DNA of 64,000 nt, from contig JAEANN010000056.1 of NCBI GenBank assembly GCA_016841965.1, positions 1 through 64,000 on the forward strand, read 5' to 3'. Under the pieces are notes generated by a model that worked only from the letters and a program-made list of their open reading frames with translations, ran no database searches and had not been told where the DNA came from. The position numbers were made by a program, and so were the translations under genes. Source of the DNA: Candidatus Roseilinea mizusawaensis. Lineage in GTDB: Bacteria; Chloroflexota; Anaerolineae; J036; Brachytrichaceae. This document shows, one piece after another, positions 18,372-25,597 of this stretch (positions are counted from its first letter, which is position 1; each line of letters starts with the position of its first letter).

Positions 18372-19694
18372 CTATTGATCCCAGCGCTTGTCCGGCTGCC
18401 AGAACGCCAGTTTGGGCGTGTCCCAGTAGCTGGTCTCCTCGAATAGGCCGCTGGGCGGGCGCAAGTTTTCTTTGATCGCGTCGTAGTTCAGATCGACGCC
18501 CAGGCCCGGCTTGTCCGGCACGCTCACATAGCCGTCCTCGATATAGTTTTGGGGCAGGCCGGTGACCAAGCTTTCCCAGAAAGGCAGGTCGAGGCCATGA
18601 TGTTCGAGCGCCACGAAGCTGGGAATGGCTGCTGCGGTATGCAGGTTGGCCATGAAGGCGATGGGCGAGCCGGCGAAGTGTAGCGCTGTTGGAATGCCAT
18701 AGCGTTCGGCGTAATCGGCGATGCGCTTGGTTTCGGCCATGCCGCCCGAGGTGAGCAGGTCGGGATGAATGATATCGATGGCGCGTTGCTCGATAAAAGG
18801 CCGGCAGCCGTCGAGTAGATACCACTCCTCGCCGGCGGCAATCGGCACGTTGACTGCGTCGCGGACTTCTTTGTGGCCGGCTACGTCCCACCACTGCACA
18901 GGGTCTTCCATCCACGCCAGGCCGTATGGTTCCAGCGCGCGGCCAAGCTTGATGACCTCTTTGGTGGTCATCATGCCGTGGCCGAAGTGGTCAATGCACA
19001 ATGAAGTCTCCCAGCCCACAGCCTGACGCACTGCCGCCACGACCTCGGCCATGCGCGCGATGCCCTTGTCGGTGACGTGCACGCCGGTTCCCGTGCCGGG
19101 GGCGTTGTGCCAACTGCCGGTGTGATACTCGTGCTGCGTGGGCCGGCCAATGCGCGTGTCGGGGATGCCTTCCAGCAGGTGCATGCCGATGTCGAATTTG
19201 ATGAACGTCAGGCCCAGCTTCTTGCGGCCCATCACCCGTTCGACGTAGCTTTCGGGCCGGGCGTCACGGGCGGCCGGCGTGTCGGCGTACAGGCGCACCT
19301 TGTCGCGGTATTTGCCGCCCAGGAACTGCCAGCACGGCACGCCGTACACCTTGCCGATCAAGTCCCACAATGCGATCTCCAGGCCGCTCACGCCGCCGCC
19401 TTCGCGTCCAGGGTTGCCGAAGCGCCGGATGTCGCGGAAGATCATGTCGATGTTGAGCGGGTTCTGGCCCAGCAGCCGGCTCTTGAACTGCAGGGCGTTC
19501 TCCTTGTGGCCGGCGTCGCGCACTTCGCCGATCCCATACACGCCCTGGTTGGTGTCCAGGCGGATGATCGGGTAGTCGTAGTTGCTGGCGACGACGGCGA
19601 TGCGCATGTCGGTGATCTTCAGTTGCGACGGACTGGAAAAGGTGTTGACCTTGTCCAGGGCGCGCTCGACGAAATCATTTTGCTGCTCGCTCAT
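18372..19694 (-). CDS. Mandelate racemase/muconate lactonizing (enolase superfamily) enzyme, probable sugar-acid dehydratase
   Basis: A 440-residue enolase-superfamily enzyme. The three metal ligands sit at the ends of barrel strands in C-I-D-H-F-G-H-G, W-M-E-D-P-V and A-A-G-E-E-W-Y. A later L-H-F-A-G-S-P-I-A-F may carry a catalytic histidine. The capping domain contains G-L-E-I-A-L-W-D-L-I-G-K and L-G-G-K-Y-R-D-K-V-R-L-Y-A. Members of this type dehydrate aldonic or uronic acids; the substrate cannot be read. GGAGG precedes the ATG at 19694. A terminator separates it from the binding-protein gene upstream, so it may have its own promoter although it belongs to the same locus. Confidence 0.85.
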   Translation of the reverse strand: MSEQQNDFVERALDKVNTFSSPSQLKITDMRIAVVASNYDYPIIRLDTNQGVYGIGEVRDAGHKENALQFKSRLLGQNPLNIDMIFRDIRRFGNPGREGGGVSGLEIALWDLIGKVYGVPCWQFLGGKYRDKVRLYADTPAARDARPESYVERVMGRKKLGLTFIKFDIGMHLLEGIPDTRIGRPTQHEYHTGSWHNAPGTGTGVHVTDKGIARMAEVVAAVRQAVGWETSLCIDHFGHGMMTTKEVIKLGRALEPYGLAWMEDPVQWWDVAGHKEVRDAVNVPIAAGEEWYLLDGCRPFIEQRAIDIIHPDLLTSGGMAETKRIADYAERYGIPTALHFAGSPIAFMANLHTAAAIPSFVALEHHGLDLPFWESLVTGLPQNYIEDGYVSVPDKPGLGVDLNYDAIKENLRPPSGLFEETSYWDTPKLAFWQPDKRWDQ

Positions 19695-19749
19695 GTGTGT
19701 GTGAACCTCCGGGTTGACATGGTAGGGCAGGATGCCCGATGGCGCAAGT

Positions 19750-19790
19750 AAAAACGGCGCGGCCATGGCCTGTTTGCCATGACCGCGCCG
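19750..19790 (-). terminator. Intrinsic terminator after the solute-binding protein gene
   Basis: Read on the minus strand, an 8-bp GC stem, one mismatch and a 6-bp inner stem close a 6-nt loop. A run of five T follows directly. It lies 34 bases after the binding-protein stop. Confidence 0.85.
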
Positions 19791-19823
19791 GCGCAGACAA
19801 GTTGCTGCGATCCGATTCAAGCA

Positions 19824-21632
19824 TCACATGTTCTTGATATAGGTGGTGGACAGGAAATCGCCGAGCACAAAGTCGCCATCGGGCCAGTGTGGGCCGCGCA
19901 CGCCGTTGCGATCTGGCTCCATGCCCGCCCCGCCTACCTGCGGCTTAACCAGGTACGGAATGCGCTCGTGGTAGAGCGGGCAGATGACATACTCGGACAG
20001 CACCATCTTTTCTGCCTCATAGAACATGGCGTCGCGCTCTTGCTTGTTGCCGGTCAGGCCGGCGGCCTTGTTGAACATCTCGTCGTAGGTCGCGTTGTTC
20101 CAGTTGGTCAGGCGGTTCGAGGTGAAGATGCCCAACATGTTGGACTGGTCGAGATAGTCCATGCCATAGGAGTCGACCCACACCGGCACAATGCGATTGG
20201 TGCGCACGTCATCGATGAACACGCGCCACTCCTTGTTGACCACTTCGGTTTCGATGCCGAGTTGATTCTTGACCTCGGCGGCGAAGCCTTGCGCGATCAG
20301 AGAGGCCACCTGGCCGCCGATGGGTGTGACGGGGATTTCCAGTTTGGGGAAGCCCGCGCCATTGGGATAGCCGGCTTCTGCCAGAAGCTGTTTGGCCTTT
20401 TCCACGTCGAACGGCTGGATGGTCTTGGCTTCGTCGGTGTTCTCCCACGAGCCGGGGAAGCCGGCAGCAAGGAAGGTATACGCCGGGACGCCGCCCCGGC
20501 CGGCGACAGCCTGCACGATCGGCGCGCGATCGAAGCACATGCTGAGCGCCTGGCGCACGCGAATGTCGTCAAACGGTTTGATGCCGAAATTGAAGCCAAC
20601 GTAGTAGGTGCGGAAGTCGCCGTACATCCAGTACACCTGGTCAACCAGCGTGGGGTCAGCCTCGGCCACACGCCCGGTGGTGGCGTCGGTGCGCATGTAC
20701 GTCACATCGCTGGACTGATAGGCTGTGACGGTGTCGATGGCAGCCGGCACCTGGCTGATCAACTTGGTGTAGTAGGGGACCAGTTCGGCCGGGCCGGTGT
20801 ACTGCTCGTTCAGCTCAAGCACAAACTGCTTGTCCTTCGACCACTCTGTCAATTTGAGGGGCGAGCAGGTCACGGAGGTGGCGACGTCGTTGTTGTACAG
20901 CTTGCCGTGCTTTTCCATGGCTGCCTTGCTCAACGGCACCGACCAGATGAGCTGGTACGGCAAATAGGGCGCCGGCGAAGTCGTCTCGAATTCAAGCGTG
21001 TAGTCGTCCAGCGCTTTGACGCCGATCTCGCTCACCGGCACGCTGCCGCTGGTGGCCTCAGCCCAGTTCTTCAGGTTCAGGTAATACCAGGCGAAGTCCC
21101 AGGCGTGCTCGGGGCTGGCGCCGAGTTGGAAGGTGGCGACGTAGTCGTGGGCGGTTAACTCATTGCCGTCAGACCACTTGATGCCCTTGCGCAGCTTGAA
21201 GGTCCACTTCAGGCCGTCTTCCGAGACGCTCCAGCTCTCGGCGCCGGATGGCAGCACGTCAAGTTCCTTGTTAAAGCGCACCAAACCGAGGCTAAAGGGA
21301 GAGACGATGCCACCGGATTGGTACATGGAGATGAAGCGATCGAGGGTGTACGGCGTGCCGCCGAATGTGATCATGACCTGCTTGTCCAGCGGGGCCGCGT
21401 CGGCGGGCAGCGCCTTGCCCAGTGCGTTGACGTTGGCGGGGGGCGCTGTGGGGGCGGGGGTTGGCTCTGGCGTGCTGGTTGGCGCAGCTGCAGCCGGCTG
21501 CGTGGGGCTTTCAGGCTGAGCCGGCGCCGGCGGGGTCTGGGTGGCCGGGGCCGCGCAGGCTGCCAGGCCGCCGGCTACGCTTGCGCCGGTGAGCGCCAGG
21601 AACGTTCTGCGGTTGATGACTCGCTTGCTCAT
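19824..21632 (-). CDS. Solute-binding lipoprotein of an oligopeptide-type ABC importer (SBP family 5)
   Basis: A 602-residue family 5 extracellular solute-binding protein. The N-terminus has a twin-arginine motif (N-R-R-T-F-L-A-L-T-G) and a lipobox L-A-A-C, so it is probably a Tat-exported lipoprotein. A Pro/Thr/Ala-rich tether (about residues 28-70) follows. The body has typical blocks: W-S-V-S-E-D-G-L-K-W-T-F-K-L-R-K-G-I-K-W-S-D-G, then R-V-R-Q-A-L-S-M-C-F-D-R and A-K-Q-L-L-A-E-A-G-Y-P. The adjacent dehydratase and GntR regulator suggest a sugar or sugar-acid ligand rather than peptides (inference). It is read after the two permease genes. Confidence 0.9.
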   Translation of the reverse strand: MSKRVINRRTFLALTGASVAGGLAACAAPATQTPPAPAQPESPTQPAAAAPTSTPEPTPAPTAPPANVNALGKALPADAAPLDKQVMITFGGTPYTLDRFISMYQSGGIVSPFSLGLVRFNKELDVLPSGAESWSVSEDGLKWTFKLRKGIKWSDGNELTAHDYVATFQLGASPEHAWDFAWYYLNLKNWAEATSGSVPVSEIGVKALDDYTLEFETTSPAPYLPYQLIWSVPLSKAAMEKHGKLYNNDVATSVTCSPLKLTEWSKDKQFVLELNEQYTGPAELVPYYTKLISQVPAAIDTVTAYQSSDVTYMRTDATTGRVAEADPTLVDQVYWMYGDFRTYYVGFNFGIKPFDDIRVRQALSMCFDRAPIVQAVAGRGGVPAYTFLAAGFPGSWENTDEAKTIQPFDVEKAKQLLAEAGYPNGAGFPKLEIPVTPIGGQVASLIAQGFAAEVKNQLGIETEVVNKEWRVFIDDVRTNRIVPVWVDSYGMDYLDQSNMLGIFTSNRLTNWNNATYDEMFNKAAGLTGNKQERDAMFYEAEKMVLSEYVICPLYHERIPYLVKPQVGGAGMEPDRNGVRGPHWPDGDFVLGDFLSTTYIKNM

Positions 21633-21755
21633 CTCAGGGTTTCCTCCTCATTCTTGTCGTTTCAAATCAAACCAAATCAGACTCTGTGTGCTTCGCATTC
21701 AACAAATCTCAAACTATAGGATGCCTGTTCGGGTTGGATTATCTGACTGCTGGTA

Positions 21756-22661
21756 TCACCTCCGGATGTTGCTGGGGTCGAGCGCATCCCGCAAGGCGTC
21801 GGCCAGGAACATGAAACTGAGCGTGGTGATCGACAGAGACAGCAGTGGAAACACGATGAGGTGCCAGAACAGACGCAGTGTGGGGATGCCGTCGCTGATC
21901 ATCTTGCCCCAACTTGGGATAGGGTCGCGGATGCCCAGGCCCAGGAAGCTGAGGCCGGCTTCGGCATAGATGGTGCCGGGGATGCCTAGCGCGATGGCGA
22001 TGATGAGCGCCGTGAGGGCATTCGGCAGCAGATGACGCACCGATATATGCCACAAGTCGGCGCCCAGGGCCTGCGACGCGATCACAAAATCACGGTTGCG
22101 CAAGCGCAACACCTCGGCGCGCATGATGCGCGCGTAACCGATCCAGGTGGTTACGGCAAGCGCAAAGATGAGCTGGGAAATGCCGGCCCCAAACGCCGTC
22201 AACAGAAACAGCGAAAAGAGAAAGCCGGGCAGGGCGGTGAAGATCATCACGACCATGTTCAGCGCGTTCTCGATAAGCCCGCGCTTCAGGCCGGCCAGAA
22301 ACCCAAACGGCACGCCGACCAGCAGCGCCGACAATTGCACGGCAAATGCAACCAGAATCGACGAGCGCGTGGCGTAGATCAGCCGCGAGAGCAGGTCGCG
22401 GCCCAGCAGGTCGGTGCCCAGCAGGTGTTTGGCGTTGGGGAACTGGCCGGCATCCTGGATGATCGACTGGTCGTAGCCATAGGGCGCCAACACCGGCGCG
22501 AACATCGCCACCAACATCAGCAGGATGACGATGATGGCGCTCACGGCGGCCGGCTTGTTGTGCTTCAGTCGCCGCCACACCGCGCCGAACGTGCTGGTCG
22601 GTTTCACCAGACTCAGCACGCTGGGTGTTGGGGCGTTGCTTGCGGATGCGGTGGATGCCAT
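21756..22661 (-). CDS. ABC transporter permease, OppC/DppC type
   Basis: A 301-residue inner-membrane permease. It has a cytoplasmic N-terminus, an OppC-type TM1 (A-V-S-A-I-I-V-I-L-L-M-L) and the G-T-D-L-L-G-R-D-L-L-S-R-L-I-Y-A segment. The EAA loop for the ATPase is present (A-L-G-A-D-L-W-H-I-S-V-R-H-L-L-P-N). The typical G-L-S-F-L-G-L-G-I end follows. It lies 4 bases downstream of the OppB-type gene. No ATPase gene lies in this operon; the only oligopeptide-type ATPase in the window is at 62972. Confidence 0.93.
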   Translation of the reverse strand: MASTASASNAPTPSVLSLVKPTSTFGAVWRRLKHNKPAAVSAIIVILLMLVAMFAPVLAPYGYDQSIIQDAGQFPNAKHLLGTDLLGRDLLSRLIYATRSSILVAFAVQLSALLVGVPFGFLAGLKRGLIENALNMVVMIFTALPGFLFSLFLLTAFGAGISQLIFALAVTTWIGYARIMRAEVLRLRNRDFVIASQALGADLWHISVRHLLPNALTALIIAIALGIPGTIYAEAGLSFLGLGIRDPIPSWGKMISDGIPTLRLFWHLIVFPLLSLSITTLSFMFLADALRDALDPSNIRR

Positions 22662-22665
22662 CTCG

Positions 22666-23583
22666 TCACAACTCCACGCGCGGGTCCAGCCTGGCGTACA
22701 GCAGGTCTGTCACCAACAGCGTGATGCCCCAGATCACAGCAGTGATGAGCGTTAGCGCCATGACCATGGGGTAATCCCGGTTGACCGAACTGCTGACGAG
22801 ATACTGCCCCAGGCCTGGGATGCGGAAGGTGGTCTCGATGAAGACCGAGCCGGTCAGGATGAGCGGAATGGTTGGGCCGAACACGGTGATGAGGGGGATC
22901 ATGAGGTTCTTGAATACATGTTTCGGGATGATCAGGCGCTCGACCAGCCCTTTGGCGCGCGCCGTGCGCACATAGTCCATCCCCAATTCGTCCAGCGTCA
23001 AGCCGCGAATGTAGCGGATCAAGGTGGACATCGGCCCCAGGCAATAAGCGATCACAGGCAGCACCAGATGTTCCGGCCCGCCCCAGCCACCCGAAGGCAG
23101 CAGCCGCATGCGCGCCGAGAATACGATGATCAGCGCTACGGCGATGACGAAGCCGGGAATTACCGTCATCGCAGTGGCGAAGGTGTTGATTACGATGTCA
23201 ATGATCGAGCCTTTGCGTTTGGCCGCCTGGATGCCGAGCCACACGCCAAGCGGAAAACTAATGACAATGGTGATGAGGCCGAGGATGATGGTTGGCCCCC
23301 ACACCCGCGCGATCAAGTCTTGCACGCGCTCGGTCGGGCTGAAGAATGAGTAGCCGAAGTCGCCTTGCAAGGCATTGCTGACATAGGCGATGTAGCGCTC
23401 GAAGATCGAGCCTGTCATGCCGTACTTGCGCAGGATGTTCTCGCGCTGCGCGCCCTGCAACGGCATCTGGCGTTCTTCAAACGGACCGCCGGGCACACTG
23501 TACATGATGATGAACGTGAGCACCGAGATGATGAAAAGGACAAAGCCCAGGCTGAGCAGTCGGCGGATGGTGTAGGCCAGCAT
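22666..23583 (-). CDS. ABC transporter permease, OppB/DppB type
   Basis: A 305-residue inner-membrane permease that forms the channel with the OppC-type protein. The N-terminal Y-T-I-R-R-L-L-S-L-G-F-V and P-G-G-P-F segments, and G-D-F-G-Y-S before the core, are typical. So are the EAA-type loop A-R-A-K-G-L-V-E-R-L-I-I-P-K-H-V and the I-E-T-T-F-R-I-P-G-L-G end. It is the first transporter gene after the GntR regulator, 58 bases downstream of it. Confidence 0.93.
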   Translation of the reverse strand: MLAYTIRRLLSLGFVLFIISVLTFIIMYSVPGGPFEERQMPLQGAQRENILRKYGMTGSIFERYIAYVSNALQGDFGYSFFSPTERVQDLIARVWGPTIILGLITIVISFPLGVWLGIQAAKRKGSIIDIVINTFATAMTVIPGFVIAVALIIVFSARMRLLPSGGWGGPEHLVLPVIAYCLGPMSTLIRYIRGLTLDELGMDYVRTARAKGLVERLIIPKHVFKNLMIPLITVFGPTIPLILTGSVFIETTFRIPGLGQYLVSSSVNRDYPMVMALTLITAVIWGITLLVTDLLYARLDPRVEL

Positions 23584-23617
23584 GATCAGTGTCTATCGTG
23601 CAACAGCAAGTGTTCTT

Positions 23618-23633
23618 TCACACGCTTGTGTGA
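23618..23633. other. Short inverted repeat between the GntR and OppB-type genes
   Basis: TCACAC and GTGTGA flank a GCTT loop in the 58-base gap between regulator and first permease. It may be a weak hairpin that lowers read-through or protects mRNA. Function is unproven. Confidence 0.45.
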
Positions 23634-23641
23634 GCGCATGA

Positions 23642-24361
23642 TTACCCTGCCAGGGTGCTCGCCAATTTGATGTGCTGTTTCAGGCGCTTTTCCAGTACCT
23701 GGTAATGGGCGAGCATTGCCTCCCTTGCGGCCGCAGCGTCGCGATGCCGCAGCGCCAGCAGGATCGCACTGTGCATCGCATACGAATTGTCGAATTGCTG
23801 CCAGTCGTACACAGAATAGGCTCTTTCCTTTGCTTGCCAGGCGATCTCAAAGAGTTGGGTCGCAATAGGGTTGCCGCTGCGCTCGATCAGCAGGCGATGA
23901 AAGGCGTAGTCTTCGTCTTCGATTTTATGCTCGCTGGCCTGCTTGTTCTGCATGTGTGCCACAATCTGGCTCAGATCGTCCAGATCCTTCTCCGACAGGT
24001 TGCGCACCATAGCGTCGACGAAATGCAAATCCAGCGCTTTGCGAATCTCGTTCATGTGCAGCATGCTGTTGTTGTGGAAGGCAAGGGAGTAAGACAGGTT
24101 GCTTAGGATCGTTTCAAAGTCAAAGTCGCATACAACGCGCCCCACTCCCTGGCGCGCCTCGACAATCCCCAGGCTTTCCAGGCTGCGCAATGCTTCGCGC
24201 ACGGCTGCGCGGCTGACCCCAAAAGACTGCGCCAGAGTTTCCTCGGTGGGAAGCTTCTCGCCGGGCTGCAGGTGATTTTGCAGGATGTAGTTCTTGATCC
24301 GCTCCTGGAGTTGTTCGGTAAGCGTGATATCTGTAACCGGCTGTAAATTAACTGCAACCAT
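23642..24361 (-). CDS. GntR family transcriptional regulator, FadR subfamily
   Basis: A 239-residue regulator with an N-terminal winged helix-turn-helix (residues about 12-78: L-P-T-E-E-T-L-A-Q-S-F-G-V-S-R-A-A-V-R-E-A-L-R). A helical FCD effector domain follows (about 95-230), with acidic and histidine positions that often bind a metal and an organic acid. It heads the importer operon and probably controls it and itself in response to a sugar acid or other carboxylate. A promoter with a 7-1-7 palindrome lies directly upstream. Confidence 0.92.
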   Translation of the reverse strand: MVAVNLQPVTDITLTEQLQERIKNYILQNHLQPGEKLPTEETLAQSFGVSRAAVREALRSLESLGIVEARQGVGRVVCDFDFETILSNLSYSLAFHNNSMLHMNEIRKALDLHFVDAMVRNLSEKDLDDLSQIVAHMQNKQASEHKIEDEDYAFHRLLIERSGNPIATQLFEIAWQAKERAYSVYDWQQFDNSYAMHSAILLALRHRDAAAAREAMLAHYQVLEKRLKQHIKLASTLAG

Positions 24362-24405
24362 ATCAATCGGTCAGCCCAATCAACTCGCTGGCCCTCGCAT
24401 GTCCA

Positions 24406-24420
24406 GGTTGTCTGACAACC
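24406..24420. promoter_or_regulatory. Probable GntR operator
   Basis: GGTTGTC-T-GACAACC is a perfect 7-1-7 palindrome. It sits immediately downstream of the predicted -10 box of the GntR gene, 44 bases before its ATG. Its TTGTC/GACAA core is like sites bound by FadR-subfamily regulators. An overlapping TTGTCTG/CAGACAA inverted repeat extends to 24427. Confidence 0.65.
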
Positions 24421-24422
24421 AG

Positions 24423-24451
24423 ACAATACCATATAACCTCCCGTAGGTCAA
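24423..24451 (-). promoter_or_regulatory. Promoter of the GntR-importer operon
   Basis: On the minus strand a -35 TTGACC (24446-24451) and -10 TATTGT (24423-24428) are separated by 17 bases. Transcription would begin inside the palindrome at 24406-24420, as expected for an autorepressed gene. Confidence 0.6.
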
Positions 24452-24646
24452 TGTGATCTGTGCACGCCCAGACGTTCTGGCCCGATCACGGTAATGTCTG
24501 CGTACGGTCAGCCTCGCGCTATCTGGTGTATGTGGCCCACGGCTGGCTGTGCCAAAGGAGAGCGCACCCTGTTCGGGCCGGACACGCCGGTACTGCCGAT
24601 TGAGCGCAGCATGTGTATGGCTTCCGCTCTTTGCACTTTGTACTTT

Positions 24647-24660
24647 CGACAAGGCTGTCG
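24647..24660. promoter_or_regulatory. Candidate operator upstream of the DeoR gene
   Basis: CGACA-AGGC-TGTCG, a 5-4-5 inverted repeat, ends three bases before the predicted -35 box of the DeoR gene. The rest of the 276-base stretch 24452-24727 shows no gene. Confidence 0.4.
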
Positions 24661-24662
24661 GT

Positions 24663-24691
24663 TTGCATTTTCTCGAAAGGAATCGTAAAAT
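24663..24691 (+). promoter_or_regulatory. Promoter of the DeoR operon
   Basis: A -35 TTGCAT (24663-24668) and -10 TAAAAT (24686-24691) are 17 bases apart. Transcription would begin about 30 bases before the ATG at 24728. Confidence 0.6.
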
Positions 24692-24727
24692 GGCAAAAGA
24701 CCGATATCAGCTTTATCCGAGCGTAAG

Positions 24728-25516
24728 ATGAGCACACGAAGCGTCATGAAAGATTTGTTCCTGGAGGAGCGCCGGAAGGAGATTCTGCGGCGCGTCAATG
24801 AACTGGGTCGCGTGTCTGTGGGCGATCTCAGCCAGGAGTTTTGCGTGTCTGAAGTGACCATTCGGGCGGACTTGCAAGCGCTCGCCGATAGCAATCTTGT
24901 GGTGCGCACACATGGCGGCGCGGTGACGGCCAGTCGCGTGTTGCCAGACATTTCTCTGGCCGCGCGCCTGAAGCAACAGGTGCGCGAAAAGGATCGCATT
25001 GGCGAAGCCGGCGCGGCCATGGTGGTGGACGGCGATTCCATTTTCCTGGATTCGAGTAGCACTGCGCTCGCCATCGCCCGCCAACTGAAAGATCGACGTG
25101 ATGTGACCATCATCAGCAACAGCCTGGCTGTGGCTCAGGAGATGCTCGACGCGCCGGGTGTAACCGTCGTCATGCCTGGCGGCACCCTGCGGCGCGAAAC
25201 GGCTTCACTGATTCGCGCGGATTCGCTGGATGTCCTGCGCCGGTTCAATATCCAGAAGGGCTTCTTTGGCGCGCATGGCCTAAGCGTGCCAGAAGGATTG
25301 ACCGATGTCAGCGCCGACGAGGCCGATATCAAGCGCCCACTTGTTGAAATGTGCCGGCAGGTGATCGCGATTGTGGACGCAACCAAATGGGGCCGCGTGG
25401 GGCTAGCCTCATTTGCCCGGCTGGATCAGATTCACCGCGTGATCACCGACAGCCACGTCTCGGCTGACTTGATGAATCAAGTGCGCATGCAGGGGATTGA
25501 TGTAGTGGCGGTGTGA
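24728..25516 (+). CDS. DeoR/GlpR family transcriptional regulator
   Basis: A 262-residue sugar-metabolism repressor. The N-terminal DeoR helix-turn-helix is [21 protein letters not shown], then [10 protein letters not shown]. The C-terminal sensor domain resembles ribose-5-phosphate isomerase ([34 protein letters not shown]). Such regulators respond to sugar phosphates. It is divergent from the GntR gene and lies 80 bases before the fused E1 gene, so it probably controls the downstream E1-E2 block and perhaps the importer. Confidence 0.92.
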   Translation: MSTRSVMKDLFLEERRKEILRRVNELGRVSVGDLSQEFCVSEVTIRADLQALADSNLVVRTHGGAVTASRVLPDISLAARLKQQVREKDRIGEAGAAMVVDGDSIFLDSSSTALAIARQLKDRRDVTIISNSLAVAQEMLDAPGVTVVMPGGTLRRETASLIRADSLDVLRRFNIQKGFFGAHGLSVPEGLTDVSADEADIKRPLVEMCRQVIAIVDATKWGRVGLASFARLDQIHRVITDSHVSADLMNQVRMQGIDVVAV

Positions 25517-25597
25517 ATGCGCCGGCCTTGTGGCATGTCACAGACTTCGCTGTGCATTCCGTTGTTTGCAAATGACCATTAGATGAGGGAAACCAGT

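Noticed and set aside
19779-21158. A long plus-strand frame opposite the solute-binding protein
   Set aside because: No recognisable domain or ribosome-binding site; the minus-strand gene has a complete lipoprotein signal and family blocks.
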